A DNA stretch of 60,364 nucleotides from an uncultured Atopobiaceae bacterium (GCA_944320385.1 CALUHH010000013.1:1-60364); one strand, 5' to 3'; positions 32,654 to 41,309 are shown, counted from the stretch's first letter. Notes: generated from the sequence alone by a model not told the origin. Made by a program: numbers and translations.

Positions 32654-34603
32654 GTGACGTCCGAGAAGTACCCGCTGCTGTTCTCGCCCCTGAAGGTCGG
32701 GACGCAAGAGGTGAGAAACCGCGTCTTCATGCCGCCCGTCTCCACCAACCTGGCCGACCACGGCTACGTGACCGACGCGCTGATCGACCACTACACGGCG
32801 CGCGCGGCCGGCGGCGTGGGCCTGATCGTCACCGAGGTCGTGACCGTGGAGCCCACCTACGTCTACCTGCCCGGGGACATGTGCGTCGCGGACGACTCCT
32901 ACGTCGAGGGCTGGACGCGCCTGGCGGCCTCGGTCCACGAGCACGGCGCCAAGATCTTGCCGCAGCTCTTCCACCCGGCCTACATGGCCTTTCCGATTCC
33001 CGGGACGCCCCAGCTCATCGCCCCGTCCAACGTGGGCCCCTACTACGCGCGCGAGGCGCCGCGCCCGGTCACGCGCGAGGAGCTCGCCGTGCTCGTGCGC
33101 CAGTTCGGCGACGCGGCCGAGCGCATGCGGCGCGCCGGCACCGACGGCGTCGAGATCCACGCCGCGCACGCCCACGGCCTGCTCGGCGGCTTCCTGAGCC
33201 CGCTCTACAACAAGCGCACCGACGAGTACGGCGGCGACATCGACGGCCGCCTGCGCCTCACGCTGGAGGTCGTCCGCGAGGTGCGCGAGCGCTGCGGCGA
33301 GGACTTCATCATCGACGTGCGCATCTCCGGCGACGAGTACTCCGACGGCGGCCTCACGATCACCGACATGTGCCACGTGGCGCGCGAGCTCGAGCGCGCG
33401 GGCGTGGACCTGCTGCACGTCTCCGGCGGCACCACGATCAAGCGCGGCTCGGCGATCCCCGCCGCGGGCACGCGCCAGGGCAGCCACGCCGACGTCGCGC
33501 GCCAGATAAAGCGCTGCGTGAGCATACCCGTGGCGACGGTCGGCCGCATCAACGAGGCCTGGATCGCCGAGGAGCTCCTCGAGGAGGGCGTGGCGGACGC
33601 CTGCATGATGGGCCGCGCCAACCTCTGCGACGCCGAGTTCTGCAACAAGGCCGCCGCGGGCGCGACCGACGACATCCGCCCGTGCATCGGGTGCCTGCGC
33701 TGCCTCACGGGCATCATGTTCGGCAAGCCCATCGCCTGCACGGTGAACCCGGACGTCGAGCACGACGACGGGGCGGTGGAGCCGGCGGCCGAGAAGCGCG
33801 ACGTGCTGGTCATCGGCGCGGGCCCGGCCGGCATGGAGGCTGCCTTCGTGGCGGCGCGCCGCGGGCACCACGTGGTTCTCGTGGACGCGGCGGACGAGCC
33901 GGGCGGCACCATGCGCATCGCCGCGGTGCCCATAGCCAAGCAGGACCTCACGCGCGTGATCAAGTTCCAGGCGCGCCGCCTCGCCGCCGCTGGCGTGGAG
34001 CTGCGCCTGGGCGTGCGCCTGACTGCCGCCGACGTTGCGCGCGACTATGCCGGCTACGAGGTGGTTCTCGCCACGGGCGCGGAGCCGATCGTGCCGGCGT
34101 GGGCGGGCGGCTTCAAGCAGGCCGTGACGGCCGACGACATCCTCGCCGGCCGCGCCTTCCCCGGCAAGAAGATCGTGGTCGTGGGCGGCGGGTCGGTGGG
34201 CTGCGAGGTCGCCGACTACCTCGCGCCGCTGGTGAACGACCTCGCCAAGGGCAACCGCGACGTCACGCTCGTGGAGATGGGGCCCACGCTGGCCCCGACC
34301 GAGGGCGCCGCAGGCCGCGCCGCGCTGATCACCCGCATGCTCGGCAAGGGCGTGCGCGTGCTCACGGACACCACGGTCACCGACGTCACCGAGGACACGA
34401 TCGTCTGCGAGCGCGCGGGGGAGAGGGTCGTGCTCGAGGGCGCCGACACGATGGTCCTGGCGCTCGGGTACCGCCCGGACGGCTCGCTCGCGGAGGAGCT
34501 CGCCGCCGCCGGCGCGAGCGTCCACGTGATCGGTGACGCCGAGAAGCCCGGCAACATCAAGGACGCGATGGCCGCCGCCTACGCTCTGGCCCGCGAGCTG
34601 TAA
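32654..34603 (+). CDS. Old Yellow Enzyme-type flavin reductase with Fe-S and second flavin domain (BaiCD/FldZ-like)
   Basis: 649 residues, full length for the 2,4-dienoyl-CoA reductase class. Residues 1-340: FMN-binding TIM barrel ([20 protein letters not shown], then [20 protein letters not shown]). Cys cluster [10 protein letters not shown] with C about 11 residues on binds 4Fe-4S. Residues about 385-649 bind FAD/NADH ([20 protein letters not shown] and [18 protein letters not shown]). Relatives reduce enoates, cinnamates, dienoyl-CoA or bile-acid intermediates in gut anaerobes; the substrate is unknown. GTG 32654 follows GGAGAGGAG. Divergent from the surface-protein gene. Confidence 0.93.
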   Translation: MTSEKYPLLFSPLKVGTQEVRNRVFMPPVSTNLADHGYVTDALIDHYTARAAGGVGLIVTEVVTVEPTYVYLPGDMCVADDSYVEGWTRLAASVHEHGAKILPQLFHPAYMAFPIPGTPQLIAPSNVGPYYAREAPRPVTREELAVLVRQFGDAAERMRRAGTDGVEIHAAHAHGLLGGFLSPLYNKRTDEYGGDIDGRLRLTLEVVREVRERCGEDFIIDVRISGDEYSDGGLTITDMCHVARELERAGVDLLHVSGGTTIKRGSAIPAAGTRQGSHADVARQIKRCVSIPVATVGRINEAWIAEELLEEGVADACMMGRANLCDAEFCNKAAAGATDDIRPCIGCLRCLTGIMFGKPIACTVNPDVEHDDGAVEPAAEKRDVLVIGAGPAGMEAAFVAARRGHHVVLVDAADEPGGTMRIAAVPIAKQDLTRVIKFQARRLAAAGVELRLGVRLTAADVARDYAGYEVVLATGAEPIVPAWAGGFKQAVTADDILAGRAFPGKKIVVVGGGSVGCEVADYLAPLVNDLAKGNRDVTLVEMGPTLAPTEGAAGRAALITRMLGKGVRVLTDTTVTDVTEDTIVCERAGERVVLEGADTMVLALGYRPDGSLAEELAAAGASVHVIGDAEKPGNIKDAMAAAYALAREL

Positions 34604-34611
34604 CCAGCACG

Positions 34612-34644
34612 TCTGTCAATTGGGGACAGTCCCCAATTGACAGA
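34612..34644. repeat. 33-bp perfect palindrome (B6)
   Basis: TCTGTCAATTGGGGAC and complement around an A. It lies eight bases after the reductase stop and 22 bases before the next start, so it may attenuate read-through into the SGNH hydrolase gene. Confidence 0.9.
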
Positions 34645-34666
34645 CGCGCTCCGAGGGGAGAAGAAC

Positions 34667-35332
34667 GTGCGCGAGAACATGGCCTACAACCCGCGCTTCT
34701 TTCAGCTGCGCCGCCCGCAGCTGGAGCGCATGCTCGAGATCGCGTGCGGCACCGAGGCCGCGTCTCCCGGCGGCGTGGTCTTCTACGGGGACTCGCTCAC
34801 TCAGCTCTTTCCCGTGGAGCGGCTCTTCTCGGAGCTGCCGGGAATCCAGAACTGCGGCGTGGCGGGCGCGGTCTCCGAGGAGCTGCTCTGGCTCGCGGAC
34901 GATGCGGTCATCAAGCGCCGCCCGCGCCTGGTCGCGCTCATGGTGGGCACCAACGACCTGGGCAACACCGTCATGGCGAGCCCGCGCGACGTGGCCTGCA
35001 ACGTGCGCGACCTCGTTGACCTCGTGCTGGGCAACCTGCCGGAGGCGCGCGTGCTGCTGTGGAGCCCCCTGCCGTGCGTGGAGGAGCTCGACGGCTACCG
35101 TGCCAAGCCGTGCGCGCGCAGCAACGACCTCCTGCGCATGATCTTGGGTCAGGAGCGCGAGCTCATCCGCGACGACCGGGTGAGCTTCCTCGACGTCTTC
35201 GATGCGTTTCTCGACGAGCGCGGCCGCACGCGCGCCGAGCTCTACGCTGACGGGCTGCACCTGACCGAGGAGGGCTTCCGCCGCCTGGCCGACCTCATGC
35301 GCCCCGAGCTTGCGCGCCTGCTGGAGGCGTGA
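34667..35332 (+). CDS. SGNH/GDSL hydrolase
   Basis: 221 residues from GTG 34667, behind GAGGGGAG; an ATG at 34679 is the alternative. Block I is VVFYGDSLTQLF (nucleophile Ser), block III is LMVGTNDLGN, and block V is ADGLHLTEEGFRRLADLM (Asp-His pair). It resembles platelet-activating-factor acetylhydrolase-like intracellular esterases. No signal peptide. Substrate unknown, probably an acyl or acetyl ester. Repeat element D6 follows the stop. Confidence 0.9.
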   Translation: MRENMAYNPRFFQLRRPQLERMLEIACGTEAASPGGVVFYGDSLTQLFPVERLFSELPGIQNCGVAGAVSEELLWLADDAVIKRRPRLVALMVGTNDLGNTVMASPRDVACNVRDLVDLVLGNLPEARVLLWSPLPCVEELDGYRAKPCARSNDLLRMILGQERELIRDDRVSFLDVFDAFLDERGRTRAELYADGLHLTEEGFRRLADLMRPELARLLEA

Positions 35333-35339
35333 CCGTCCC

Positions 35340-35496
35340 GGCGTTGTGCACAGCTCGCGGCGGAGTGCGCACTCCCGGGCGTTGTGTACACTGCCTTCGA
35401 GGTTCTTCTCGACAGAACCGCAGGTAGATGAGCTGACGAGGAGTGTGCACACCGCCCAGGAGTGCGCATACCACGGCAGAGTGTTCACAACGCCGG
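35340..35496. repeat. inverted-repeat element, GGCGTTGTGTACAC family (D6)
   Basis: Three left words (GGCGTTGTGCACAG, GAGTGCGCACTCC, GGCGTTGTGTACAC) face three right words ending GTGTTCACAACGCC. The centre is GTTCTTCTCGACAGAACCGC, then AGGTAGATGAGCTGACGAGG. Confidence 0.85.
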
Positions 35497-35520
35497 GGGC
35501 GTGCCGACCTGCTACACTGG

Positions 35521-35690
35521 GGACTCCATTTGAATAGAGGGCACGGCTCGCGCAGCTGCTACGTCATGTTGAAAACGGCTCCGGTTTGACTCCGGATCAG
35601 CACACGGCTGTGTCTTGAGGCGGCGACCGCCGGGTCGCCCGCCCGCCTTGCCCTCCCGACGCCCCGACAACGGGGAGAGAGCGAGGCACC
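35521..35690 (+). other. possible structured leader of the ECF locus
   Basis: This 170-base leader contains several local hairpins: GGCTCCGG with CTCCGGATC, CACA with TGTG around CGGC, and GCGACC with GGGTCGC. It precedes a lipoprotein gene of a vitamin-transport-like locus, where riboswitches are common. I cannot match it to the cobalamin box consensus or any other known riboswitch, so this is only a candidate. Bases 35497-35520 appear to be promoter DNA. Confidence 0.3.
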
Positions 35691-36173
35691 ATGTCCATGC
35701 GCAACCTTGCACAGAACAACCACGCCGAGAAGAACCTGCTCACGAGGCTCGCCGCGGGCGTCGCGGCGCTCGCGCTGGCGCTGACCGTCGCGGCCTGCGG
35801 CGGCACGCCGGCCGCGACCGGCGACGACGCGACCGCCGACGCCGGCCAGGAGCAGCAGGCCACGGTCGAGGCCACCGTGGAGATCGACGCCACGGCCGGC
35901 GAGGGCGAGCTCTCGAGCTACGACGTCGAGCTCGACGAGGGCGCCACGGTCTACGACGCGCTGGTCGCGACCGGTGCGGACGTCAACGCGTCCGACTCGG
36001 ACTACGGCATGTACGTGGCCGGCATCAACGGCCTCGCCGGTGGCGACTTCGGCGACATGAGCGGCTGGATGTTCGAGGTCAACGGCGAGATGGCCGAGGT
36101 CGGCTGCTCCCAGCTCGAGGTCGCGGACGGCGACGTCATCACCTGGACCTACGTGACCGAGTTCACCGAGTAG
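35691..36173 (+). CDS. DUF4430-type (transcobalamin-like) lipoprotein
   Basis: 160 residues. The signal segment ends in lipobox VAAC (Cys about 36), preceded by a motif-encoded AEKN near residue 13. A Gly/Ala/Asp/Gln linker follows. The C-terminal domain (GATVYDALVATGADVNASDS, then GWMFEVNGEMAEVGCSQLEV, ending WTYVTEF) is the DUF4430 / transcobalamin C-terminal-like fold. Such lipoproteins accompany ECF transporters and are thought to capture cobalamin. It is followed by ecfT at 21 bases. Confidence 0.87.
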   Translation: MSMRNLAQNNHAEKNLLTRLAAGVAALALALTVAACGGTPAATGDDATADAGQEQQATVEATVEIDATAGEGELSSYDVELDEGATVYDALVATGADVNASDSDYGMYVAGINGLAGGDFGDMSGWMFEVNGEMAEVGCSQLEVADGDVITWTYVTEFTE

Positions 36174-36194
36174 TCGCGGGAAGGCGAGAAGAAC

Positions 36195-37091
36195 GTGGCG
36201 CCCGCGCGTCCCACACCCTTAGACTCCTGGCACGCGGCCGTCCCCGCGACCCTCTTCGCGGGAACGGCCCTGCTCACGATGCTGGCGGTCCAGCCCGCTC
36301 TCGTGGGGCTGTCGCTCGGCGGTGCCCTAGCGTTCTCGCTGCTCGCGCGCGGCGTGCGCGCGACGGCGCGCGGGCTCGCCTGGCAGCTGCCGCTGCTCGC
36401 GCTCGTATGCGTGCTCAACCCGTTCTTCTCGGCCTCGGGCTCCACGCTGCTTCTCAAGGTGGGCCCGCGCAGCGTCTACGCGGAGAGCCTCGCGTATGGC
36501 GCGACGATGGGCGCGCTGCTCGTGGCCACGGTGCTGTGGTTCGGGGGGGCCGCCACGGCGCTGACCCAGGACCGCCTGCTCGCCCTCTGCAGCCGACGCG
36601 CGCGGGCCCTACCGCTCGTGGCATCGATGGCGTCGCAGCTCGTGCCGCAGATGCTCGGCCGCGCCAAGACGGTGCGCGCGACCGTCGCCGCCTGCACGGC
36701 CGCCGGCCCGCGCCCGGGCCTGCGCGACGAGCTGACGCGCACCTCGACGATGCTGCTCACCTGGTCGCTCGAGGACTCGGTCGAGCGCGCGGACGCCATG
36801 CGGGCCCGCGGCTGGGAGTCGGGCCGCCCGCGCACGAGCTATCGGCTCGAGCGGCTGCGCGGGCGCGACGTCGCCGCGCTCGCAGGTGTCGCGGGGCTGC
36901 TCGTCATCTGCGCCGCATGTGCGTGGCAGCTGTGCGCGAGCTGGCGCTTCTACCCCACGATGGGGGAGCTCGGACCCTGGTGGGCCTACGTGCCGTGGGC
37001 CGCACTGATGGCGCTGCCGTGCCTGGGGCGGGTGTCCCCCTTTGGGACACCCGCCCCACCCGCAAGGGAGGCGTCCGATGAGCGCGCTTGA
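36195..37091 (+). CDS. ecfT: ECF transporter membrane subunit EcfT
   Basis: 298 residues with five to six membrane segments. The cytoplasmic coupling helix carries the Ala-Arg-Gly signature (MRARGWESGRPRTSYRLERL), which contacts the two ATPase subunits. It starts at GTG 36195, directly behind the motif copy GCGAGAAGAAC, which also serves as the purine-rich ribosome site. The end of the gene is a GC-rich hairpin and overlaps the ATPase gene by 14 bases, so translation is coupled. It energises import through an S component, probably the one at 39179. Confidence 0.88.
   Translation: MAPARPTPLDSWHAAVPATLFAGTALLTMLAVQPALVGLSLGGALAFSLLARGVRATARGLAWQLPLLALVCVLNPFFSASGSTLLLKVGPRSVYAESLAYGATMGALLVATVLWFGGAATALTQDRLLALCSRRARALPLVASMASQLVPQMLGRAKTVRATVAACTAAGPRPGLRDELTRTSTMLLTWSLEDSVERADAMRARGWESGRPRTSYRLERLRGRDVAALAGVAGLLVICAACAWQLCASWRFYPTMGELGPWWAYVPWAALMALPCLGRVSPFGTPAPPAREASDERA
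37024..37058 (+). repeat. 15-bp-arm hairpin inside ecfT, just before the ecfA RBS
   Basis: TGGGGCGGGTGTCCC and its exact complement around CCTTT. It encodes the Pro-rich C-terminus of EcfT and ends ten bases before AAGGGAGG, the ATPase gene's ribosome site. The placement repeats that of palindromes A1-A3, but the sequence differs. Confidence 0.8.
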
Positions 37092-38586
37092 GTTCGACCG
37101 CGTGTCCTTCTCGTACGCCGGTGCCGCCGCGCCCGTTCTTCTCGATGCCTCGTTTGAGGTGTCTGAGGGCGCGTTCGCCCTGCTCGTGGGTGCCACGGGC
37201 TCGGGCAAGTCAACGCTTCTGCGCCTGGCAAAGCCCGAGATCGCTCCCGCGGGCCGACTGGACGGTGCAGTCCGCGCCCTCGGGACGGACCCGCGCGAGC
37301 TCGACGCGCCCGCCTCGGCCCGCGCCGTGGGCTACGTCTTCCAGAACCCGGACGCGCAGGTCGTCTGCGACACGGTGTGGCACGAGATGGCCTTTGGCCT
37401 GGAGAACCTCGGCGTCCCGGAGCCCCAGATGCGACGCCGCGTTGCCGAGACCTGCAACTTCCTCGGCATCGAGCCGTGGTTCCGCGCGCGCACCGCGGAG
37501 CTCTCCGGGGGCCAGCGCCAGATCCTCGCCCTCGCGTCGGCGCTCGCGATGCGGCCGCGCCTGCTTCTGCTCGACGAGCCCACGAGCATGCTCGACCCTC
37601 TGACCGAGAAGAACTTCCTCTCGCTGCTCTTTCGGGCAAACCGCGAGCTCGGCATCACCGTGGTCGTGGCCACGCACGCGCCCGCGGCGATGGTCGACTA
37701 CGCGACGTGCGCGCTCGTGCTCGAGGACGGGTCCGTGCGCCCGGTGCCGCTCGCCGAGCTCGCGACCGAGGCCCCCCTGTGCGCGCCGGGCCGCGACGGG
37801 GCGCCTGCCGCCGAGATGCGCCCGCACTCCGCTCGTTCATCGCGTCAAAACGACCAAAAGCACGCCGTTTTTCTCCAAAAAGTGGTCGAAAAAGCGCGGC
37901 CAATGACGGGGGGCACGGTCACTGAAACCGAGAAGGACGCGCTGCTCGCGGATGACGTCTGGTACCGCTACGACCGCGCCGCGCGCTGGGTCCTGCGCGA
38001 GCTCGACCTCGCGGTGGGGGAGGGCGAGGTCCGTGCGGTCGTGGGGTCAAACGGCTGCGGCAAGTCCACGCTGCTCGCGGCCCTCGCCGGCGTGGCGCGG
38101 CCGGCCCGTGGCCGCGTGCGCAACGCCCTCGCCGCCTCCCAGGCGCTCCTGCCGCAGGCGCCCAAGGCGCTGCTCTCCTGCGAGACCGTGGAGGGCGAGC
38201 TCATGGCGTGGTCGCGCGCCGGCGGCTACGGACGCGCGGAGGTGGCGGACGCCATCGCGCGCCTCGGCCTCGAAGACGCCGCCGGCCGGCACCCCTATGA
38301 CCTCTCCGGCGGCCAGCAGCAGCTGCTGGCGCTGGAGAAGCTGCTGCTCGTGCGCCCGCGCCTGCTGCTTCTGGACGAGCCGACCAAGGGCCTCGACCGC
38401 TCGGAGCGCGAGCGGGTCGCGCGGCGCCTGGCTCAGGTCCGCGACGACGGGGCGACCGTTCTTCTCGCCACGCACGACCAGGGCTTTGTCCGGGCGGTCG
38501 CCGACCGCGTCTCGCTCATGTTCGACGGCGGCATCGCCGCCACCGAGCCAGCGGACGAGTTCTTTGCCAGCTCGTGGCTCTGGTAG
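37078..38586 (+). CDS. fused double ECF ATPase (EcfA-EcfA')
   Basis: 502 residues holding both ATPase halves that are usually separate proteins. Half 1: GATGSGKST, ELSGGQRQILALASAL, LLLDEPTSMLD. Half 2: GSNGCGKST, YDLSGGQQQLLALEKLL, LLLDEPTKGLD. The linker at about residues 240-285 is low complexity with Lys/Arg. The ATG at 37078 has GGGAGG upstream. It powers vitamin or metal uptake with EcfT; cobalamin is suggested by the DUF4430 neighbour, but cobalt or another vitamin is possible. The stop TAG is the first codon of a 113-bp palindrome. Confidence 0.9.
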   Translation: MSALEFDRVSFSYAGAAAPVLLDASFEVSEGAFALLVGATGSGKSTLLRLAKPEIAPAGRLDGAVRALGTDPRELDAPASARAVGYVFQNPDAQVVCDTVWHEMAFGLENLGVPEPQMRRRVAETCNFLGIEPWFRARTAELSGGQRQILALASALAMRPRLLLLDEPTSMLDPLTEKNFLSLLFRANRELGITVVVATHAPAAMVDYATCALVLEDGSVRPVPLAELATEAPLCAPGRDGAPAAEMRPHSARSSRQNDQKHAVFLQKVVEKARPMTGGTVTETEKDALLADDVWYRYDRAARWVLRELDLAVGEGEVRAVVGSNGCGKSTLLAALAGVARPARGRVRNALAASQALLPQAPKALLSCETVEGELMAWSRAGGYGRAEVADAIARLGLEDAAGRHPYDLSGGQQQLLALEKLLLVRPRLLLLDEPTKGLDRSERERVARRLAQVRDDGATVLLATHDQGFVRAVADRVSLMFDGGIAATEPADEFFASSWLW

Positions 38587-38696
38587 GCCTCGCAAAAGGG
38601 GACAGGTACGGAACCGCAGGTAAAACCTGTCAAAAGCGAGAGACTTTTGACAGGTTTTACCTGCGGTTCCGTACCTGTCCCCTTTTGCGAGGCCTA
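38584..38696. terminator. 113-bp perfect stop-to-stop palindrome (C4)
   Basis: Two perfect 53-base arms (38584-38636, 38644-38696) flank a 7-base loop (CGAGAGA). The arm begins at the TAG of the ATPase gene and ends at the TAG of the convergent gene. It contains AAAAGGGGACAGGTAC, then GGAACCGCAGGTAAAACC and CTGTCAAAAG. CCGCAGGTAAA is also the core word of the larger elements. The DNA could extrude as a cruciform. Confidence 0.93.
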
Positions 38697-39122
38697 GAAC
38701 AGCAGGAATGGCTCGCTCTCTGACATGGCGTCCTCGTCGATGTCATCGAGGTCGTCGTAGTGGCCGTGCTCGTCCTCGTCGTCCTCCTCGCCCCAGCCGT
38801 AGGCGTTGGCGAAGTCGCTGTCCTCGTCGGTCACGGGCAGGGCGCTCGTGATCGAGCACAGGCCGTCCATCGCCGGGACGATCTTCTGCCACTGGCAGAT
38901 GACCGGCTCGGAGGGCGCGCCCTCGAGCTCGCAGAGGGAGTCGAGGAAGATCTCGTGCGCGCCGTCGAGAAGGTCGGAGCCCTTGCGGATCTGCTGGAAG
39001 TGGTCGGCGAACTTCTCCATCGCCTCGTCGGCGTCCTCCGCCTCCACGACGCAGGGCATGAGGCAGTAGTTGTCCTTGCTGTCCGAGTCGTCGTTGTAGC
39101 TGAAGTTCCCGATGTACAGCAT
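38694..39122 (-). CDS. acidic protein of unknown function
   Basis: 142 residues, strongly acidic, with a Glu/Asp/His/Tyr-rich tail (EEDDEDEHGHYDDLDDIDED at about 112-131) ending FLLF. The N-terminal part MLYIGNFSYNDDSDSKDNYC, then VVEAEDADEAMEKFADHFQQ, suggests a small alpha/beta domain. No signal or membrane segment. I do not recognise the family. It lies antisense between the ECF ATPase and S-component genes. Codon use is like the neighbours, so it looks native. Confidence 0.7.
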   Translation of the reverse strand: MLYIGNFSYNDDSDSKDNYCLMPCVVEAEDADEAMEKFADHFQQIRKGSDLLDGAHEIFLDSLCELEGAPSEPVICQWQKIVPAMDGLCSITSALPVTDEDSDFANAYGWGEEDDEDEHGHYDDLDDIDEDAMSESEPFLLF

Positions 39123-39178
39123 GGTGTCCTCCTCAAACGTCGCCGGCCCTGCGGAGCCCCTATGGCAAACTGGTACCC

Positions 39179-39889
39179 ATGAACGCCCAGAAGCAAACGC
39201 GCCGGCCGCTCGCCGGCCTCATCCGCGCCGCCGAGGTGCCCGCGCTCGTGGCGGTGCCCGCGGCCATGGTCGCGCTTTCGCTGGCGGGGGTGCGCGCCAC
39301 GGCGGGGCTCACGCTCGTGGTGGTCGCGCTCGCGCTGGCCCTCGTGCTCGCGGGCTTTGAGGCCTCGCGCCCGGCGCTGCGCCAGCTCATGCCCACCGCC
39401 GTGCTCGCCGCCCTGGCCGCCGCCGGGCGCGTGCTCTTCGCACCGCTCCCTGACGTCAAGCCGGTCTCCGCGATCGCGATCGTGGCGGGGGCGGCCCTCG
39501 GGCGGCGCAGCGGCTTTGTGGTCGGCGCGCTCGCGGCGCTGCTCTCCAACCTCTTCTTTGGGCAGGGACCGTGGACGCCCTGGCAGATGTATGCGTGGGG
39601 CCTCGTGGGCTACGTCGGCGGCCTTCTGGGCGAGAAGAACCTGCTCTCGCATGCGCCGGTCCTCTACGGCTGGGGGTTTCTCTCCGGCCTGGTCTACGGC
39701 CTCATCCTGAACGGCTACCACGTCCTCGGCTACGTCCAGCCGCTCACCTGGCCCGCCGCGCTCGCGGCCTGCGCGGCGAGCCTGCCGCTGGACGTGACGC
39801 ACGGCGTGGCGACGGTCGCGTTTCTCGCTGCGATCTGGCTGCCCTGGGGCCGCGCGATCCGGCGCGTGGCGGCCAAGTACGAGCTGTGA
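39179..39889 (+). CDS. ECF transporter S component (cobalamin-type candidate)
   Basis: 236 residues, about six to seven membrane segments. The pattern GRVLFAPLPDVKPVSAIAIV, then GAALGRRSGFVVGALAALLS, NLFFGQGPWTPWQMYAWGLV and GYVGGLLG is characteristic of S components grouped with cobalamin importers (CbrT-like). It would bind the vitamin and dock on EcfT. It is separated from the T and A subunits by an antisense gene, so it has its own promoter. A motif-encoded GEKN lies in a loop. The vitamin specificity is inferred from pattern and context. Confidence 0.8.
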   Translation: MNAQKQTRRPLAGLIRAAEVPALVAVPAAMVALSLAGVRATAGLTLVVVALALALVLAGFEASRPALRQLMPTAVLAALAAAGRVLFAPLPDVKPVSAIAIVAGAALGRRSGFVVGALAALLSNLFFGQGPWTPWQMYAWGLVGYVGGLLGEKNLLSHAPVLYGWGFLSGLVYGLILNGYHVLGYVQPLTWPAALAACAASLPLDVTHGVATVAFLAAIWLPWGRAIRRVAAKYEL

Positions 39890-39925
39890 GCCGCGCGTTC
39901 TTCTCGCCCGCCGTTCGGACGCTAA

Positions 39926-40015
39926 TTGCTACATGGTTTTGCAGTAGGTAACAGGCTCAAGATGCCCGAAAAGGCGGCGCTGGCCCCCGTTACCTACTGC
40001 AAAACCATGTAGCAA
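39926..40015. repeat. 27-bp perfect inverted repeat with 36-base loop (D13)
   Basis: Arms TTGCTACATGGTTTTGCAGT plus AGGTAAC (39926-39952) and exact complement (39989-40015). GTTCTTCTCG copies flank it on both sides, at 39897 and 40061. No T-tract. It fills 39890-40186 with nothing else recognisable before the yebC ribosome site. Confidence 0.9.
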
Positions 40016-40186
40016 CGGGGTCTTTCGTGGAGTCGCGGCGCGGCCCGGCTCCAGCCGCGCGTTCTTCTCGCTTCACCCTTTACAACCCCACGACACTTGG
40101 CTATCGTAGGCATGTTTCATGCCACGAATCACTGTCGAGGGCTTCGCCGGCGGGGGCAGCCGCCGCGGGGCAAGAAGGAGATGCAC

Positions 40187-40984
40187 ATGTCCGGACACTC
40201 TAAGTGGGCAACCACCAAGCACAAGAAGGCCGCCATCGACGCCAAGCGCTCGTCGCTCTTCTCCAAGCTCTCCCGCAACATCACCGTTGCGGCCAAGCTC
40301 GGCGGCGACCCCAACCCGGACAACAACGCCACCCTCGCGGCCGCCGTTGCCCGCGCCCGCATGGTCTCCATGCCCAACGCCAAGATCAAGGCCGCCATCG
40401 ACAAGGCCTTTGGCTCCGGCTCCGACGCCGCCAACTACGCCGAGATCACCTACGAGGGCTACGGCCCCGCCGGCGTGGCCGTCTACGTGGACTGCCTGAC
40501 CGACAACAAGAACCGCACCGCCGCCGACGTGCGCTCCGCCTTCTCCCACTCCGGCGGCTCGCTCGGCACCTCCGGTTCCGTCGCGTTCCAGTTTGAGCGC
40601 AAGGGCTCCATCGCCGTCGAGAAGATCATCAAGTCCGAGGACAAGAAGGTCGCCGACAAGGAGAATGCCGTCGACGAGGACGAGTTCATGATGGCCGTGG
40701 CCGAGGCCGGCGGCGAGGACTACGAGGACGCCGGCGAGGAGTGGATCGTCTGGACCGCCTACGACAAGATGCAGGACGTCCAGAAGGGCCTCGAGGCGCA
40801 GGGCATCGAGGTCAAGGGCTCCGAGCTCACCATGGTTCCCACGACCCCGACGCAGGTCTCCGTGGCCGACGCCAAGAAGGTCCAGCGCCTCGTCGACCGC
40901 CTCGACGAGCTGGAGGACGTCCAGAACGTCTACCACACCATGGACATGACCGACGAGATCGTGGCCGCCCTCGACGAGGAGTAG
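40187..40984 (+). CDS. yebC: YebC/PmpR-family regulator
   Basis: 265 residues. MSGHSKWATTKHKKAAIDAK is the invariant family start, and FSKLSRNITVAAKLGGDPNP follows. The acidic middle (KKVADKENAVDEDEF) is slightly longer than usual. YebC proteins act in translation of difficult peptide stretches and as transcription regulators in different species. I choose ATG 40187, seven bases behind AAGGAG; an ATG at 40181 is too close. The 3' end is followed by a strong motif-bearing hairpin. Confidence 0.95.
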   Translation: MSGHSKWATTKHKKAAIDAKRSSLFSKLSRNITVAAKLGGDPNPDNNATLAAAVARARMVSMPNAKIKAAIDKAFGSGSDAANYAEITYEGYGPAGVAVYVDCLTDNKNRTAADVRSAFSHSGGSLGTSGSVAFQFERKGSIAVEKIIKSEDKKVADKENAVDEDEFMMAVAEAGGEDYEDAGEEWIVWTAYDKMQDVQKGLEAQGIEVKGSELTMVPTTPTQVSVADAKKVQRLVDRLDELEDVQNVYHTMDMTDEIVAALDEE

Positions 40985-40997
40985 GCAGCGCTCGTCT

Positions 40998-41094
40998 CAT
41001 ACGCACCTGGGGGCGCCCCCGTTCTTCTCTCCGGCTCACTGCGCTGCGCGCAGAAGTCACCGGGCGAGAAGAACGGGGGCGCCCGTGTCGTATG
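40998..41094. terminator. hairpin with inverted motif pair after yebC
   Basis: GGGCGCCCCCGTTCTTCTC (41011-41029) pairs perfectly with 41066-41084. The arms extend imperfectly to CATACGCAC and GTGTCGTATG. The arms therefore contain GTTCTTCTC and CGAGAAGAAC, the dispersed motif in inverted orientation, as uptake sequences often occur in terminators. Confidence 0.85.
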
Positions 41095-41129
41095 GGCCGA
41101 AAGGTCGCCGACCGGAAGATGGGGTGCGC

Positions 41130-41277
41130 GGCGTTGTGTGCACTCGCTGGCGTTGTGTACACTGCCGCAACGTCGACGTTCTTCTCGTCAGCTCGTTTAC
41201 CTGCTGATTTGTTGAAATACAGCTGTGTACACAACGCCCGGGACTGTGCACAACGCCCCGGACTGTGCACAACGCCG
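41130..41277. repeat. inverted-repeat element, GGCGTTGTGTACAC family (D7)
   Basis: Two left words at 41130 and 41149 face three right words (GTGTACACAACGCCC, then GTGCACAACGCC twice). The centre is GTTCTTCTCGTCAGCTCG, then TTTACCTGCTGATTTG. A CGAGAAGGAC copy follows at 41291. Confidence 0.88.
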
Positions 41278-41309
41278 ATCGGGAGGCTGGCGAGAAGGAC
41301 CTCCGCCCG

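Noticed and set aside
35521..35690. Classical cobalamin riboswitch
   Set aside because: I could not find the conserved GCCACTG-type B12 box or the usual core spacing, so I list only an unspecified leader.
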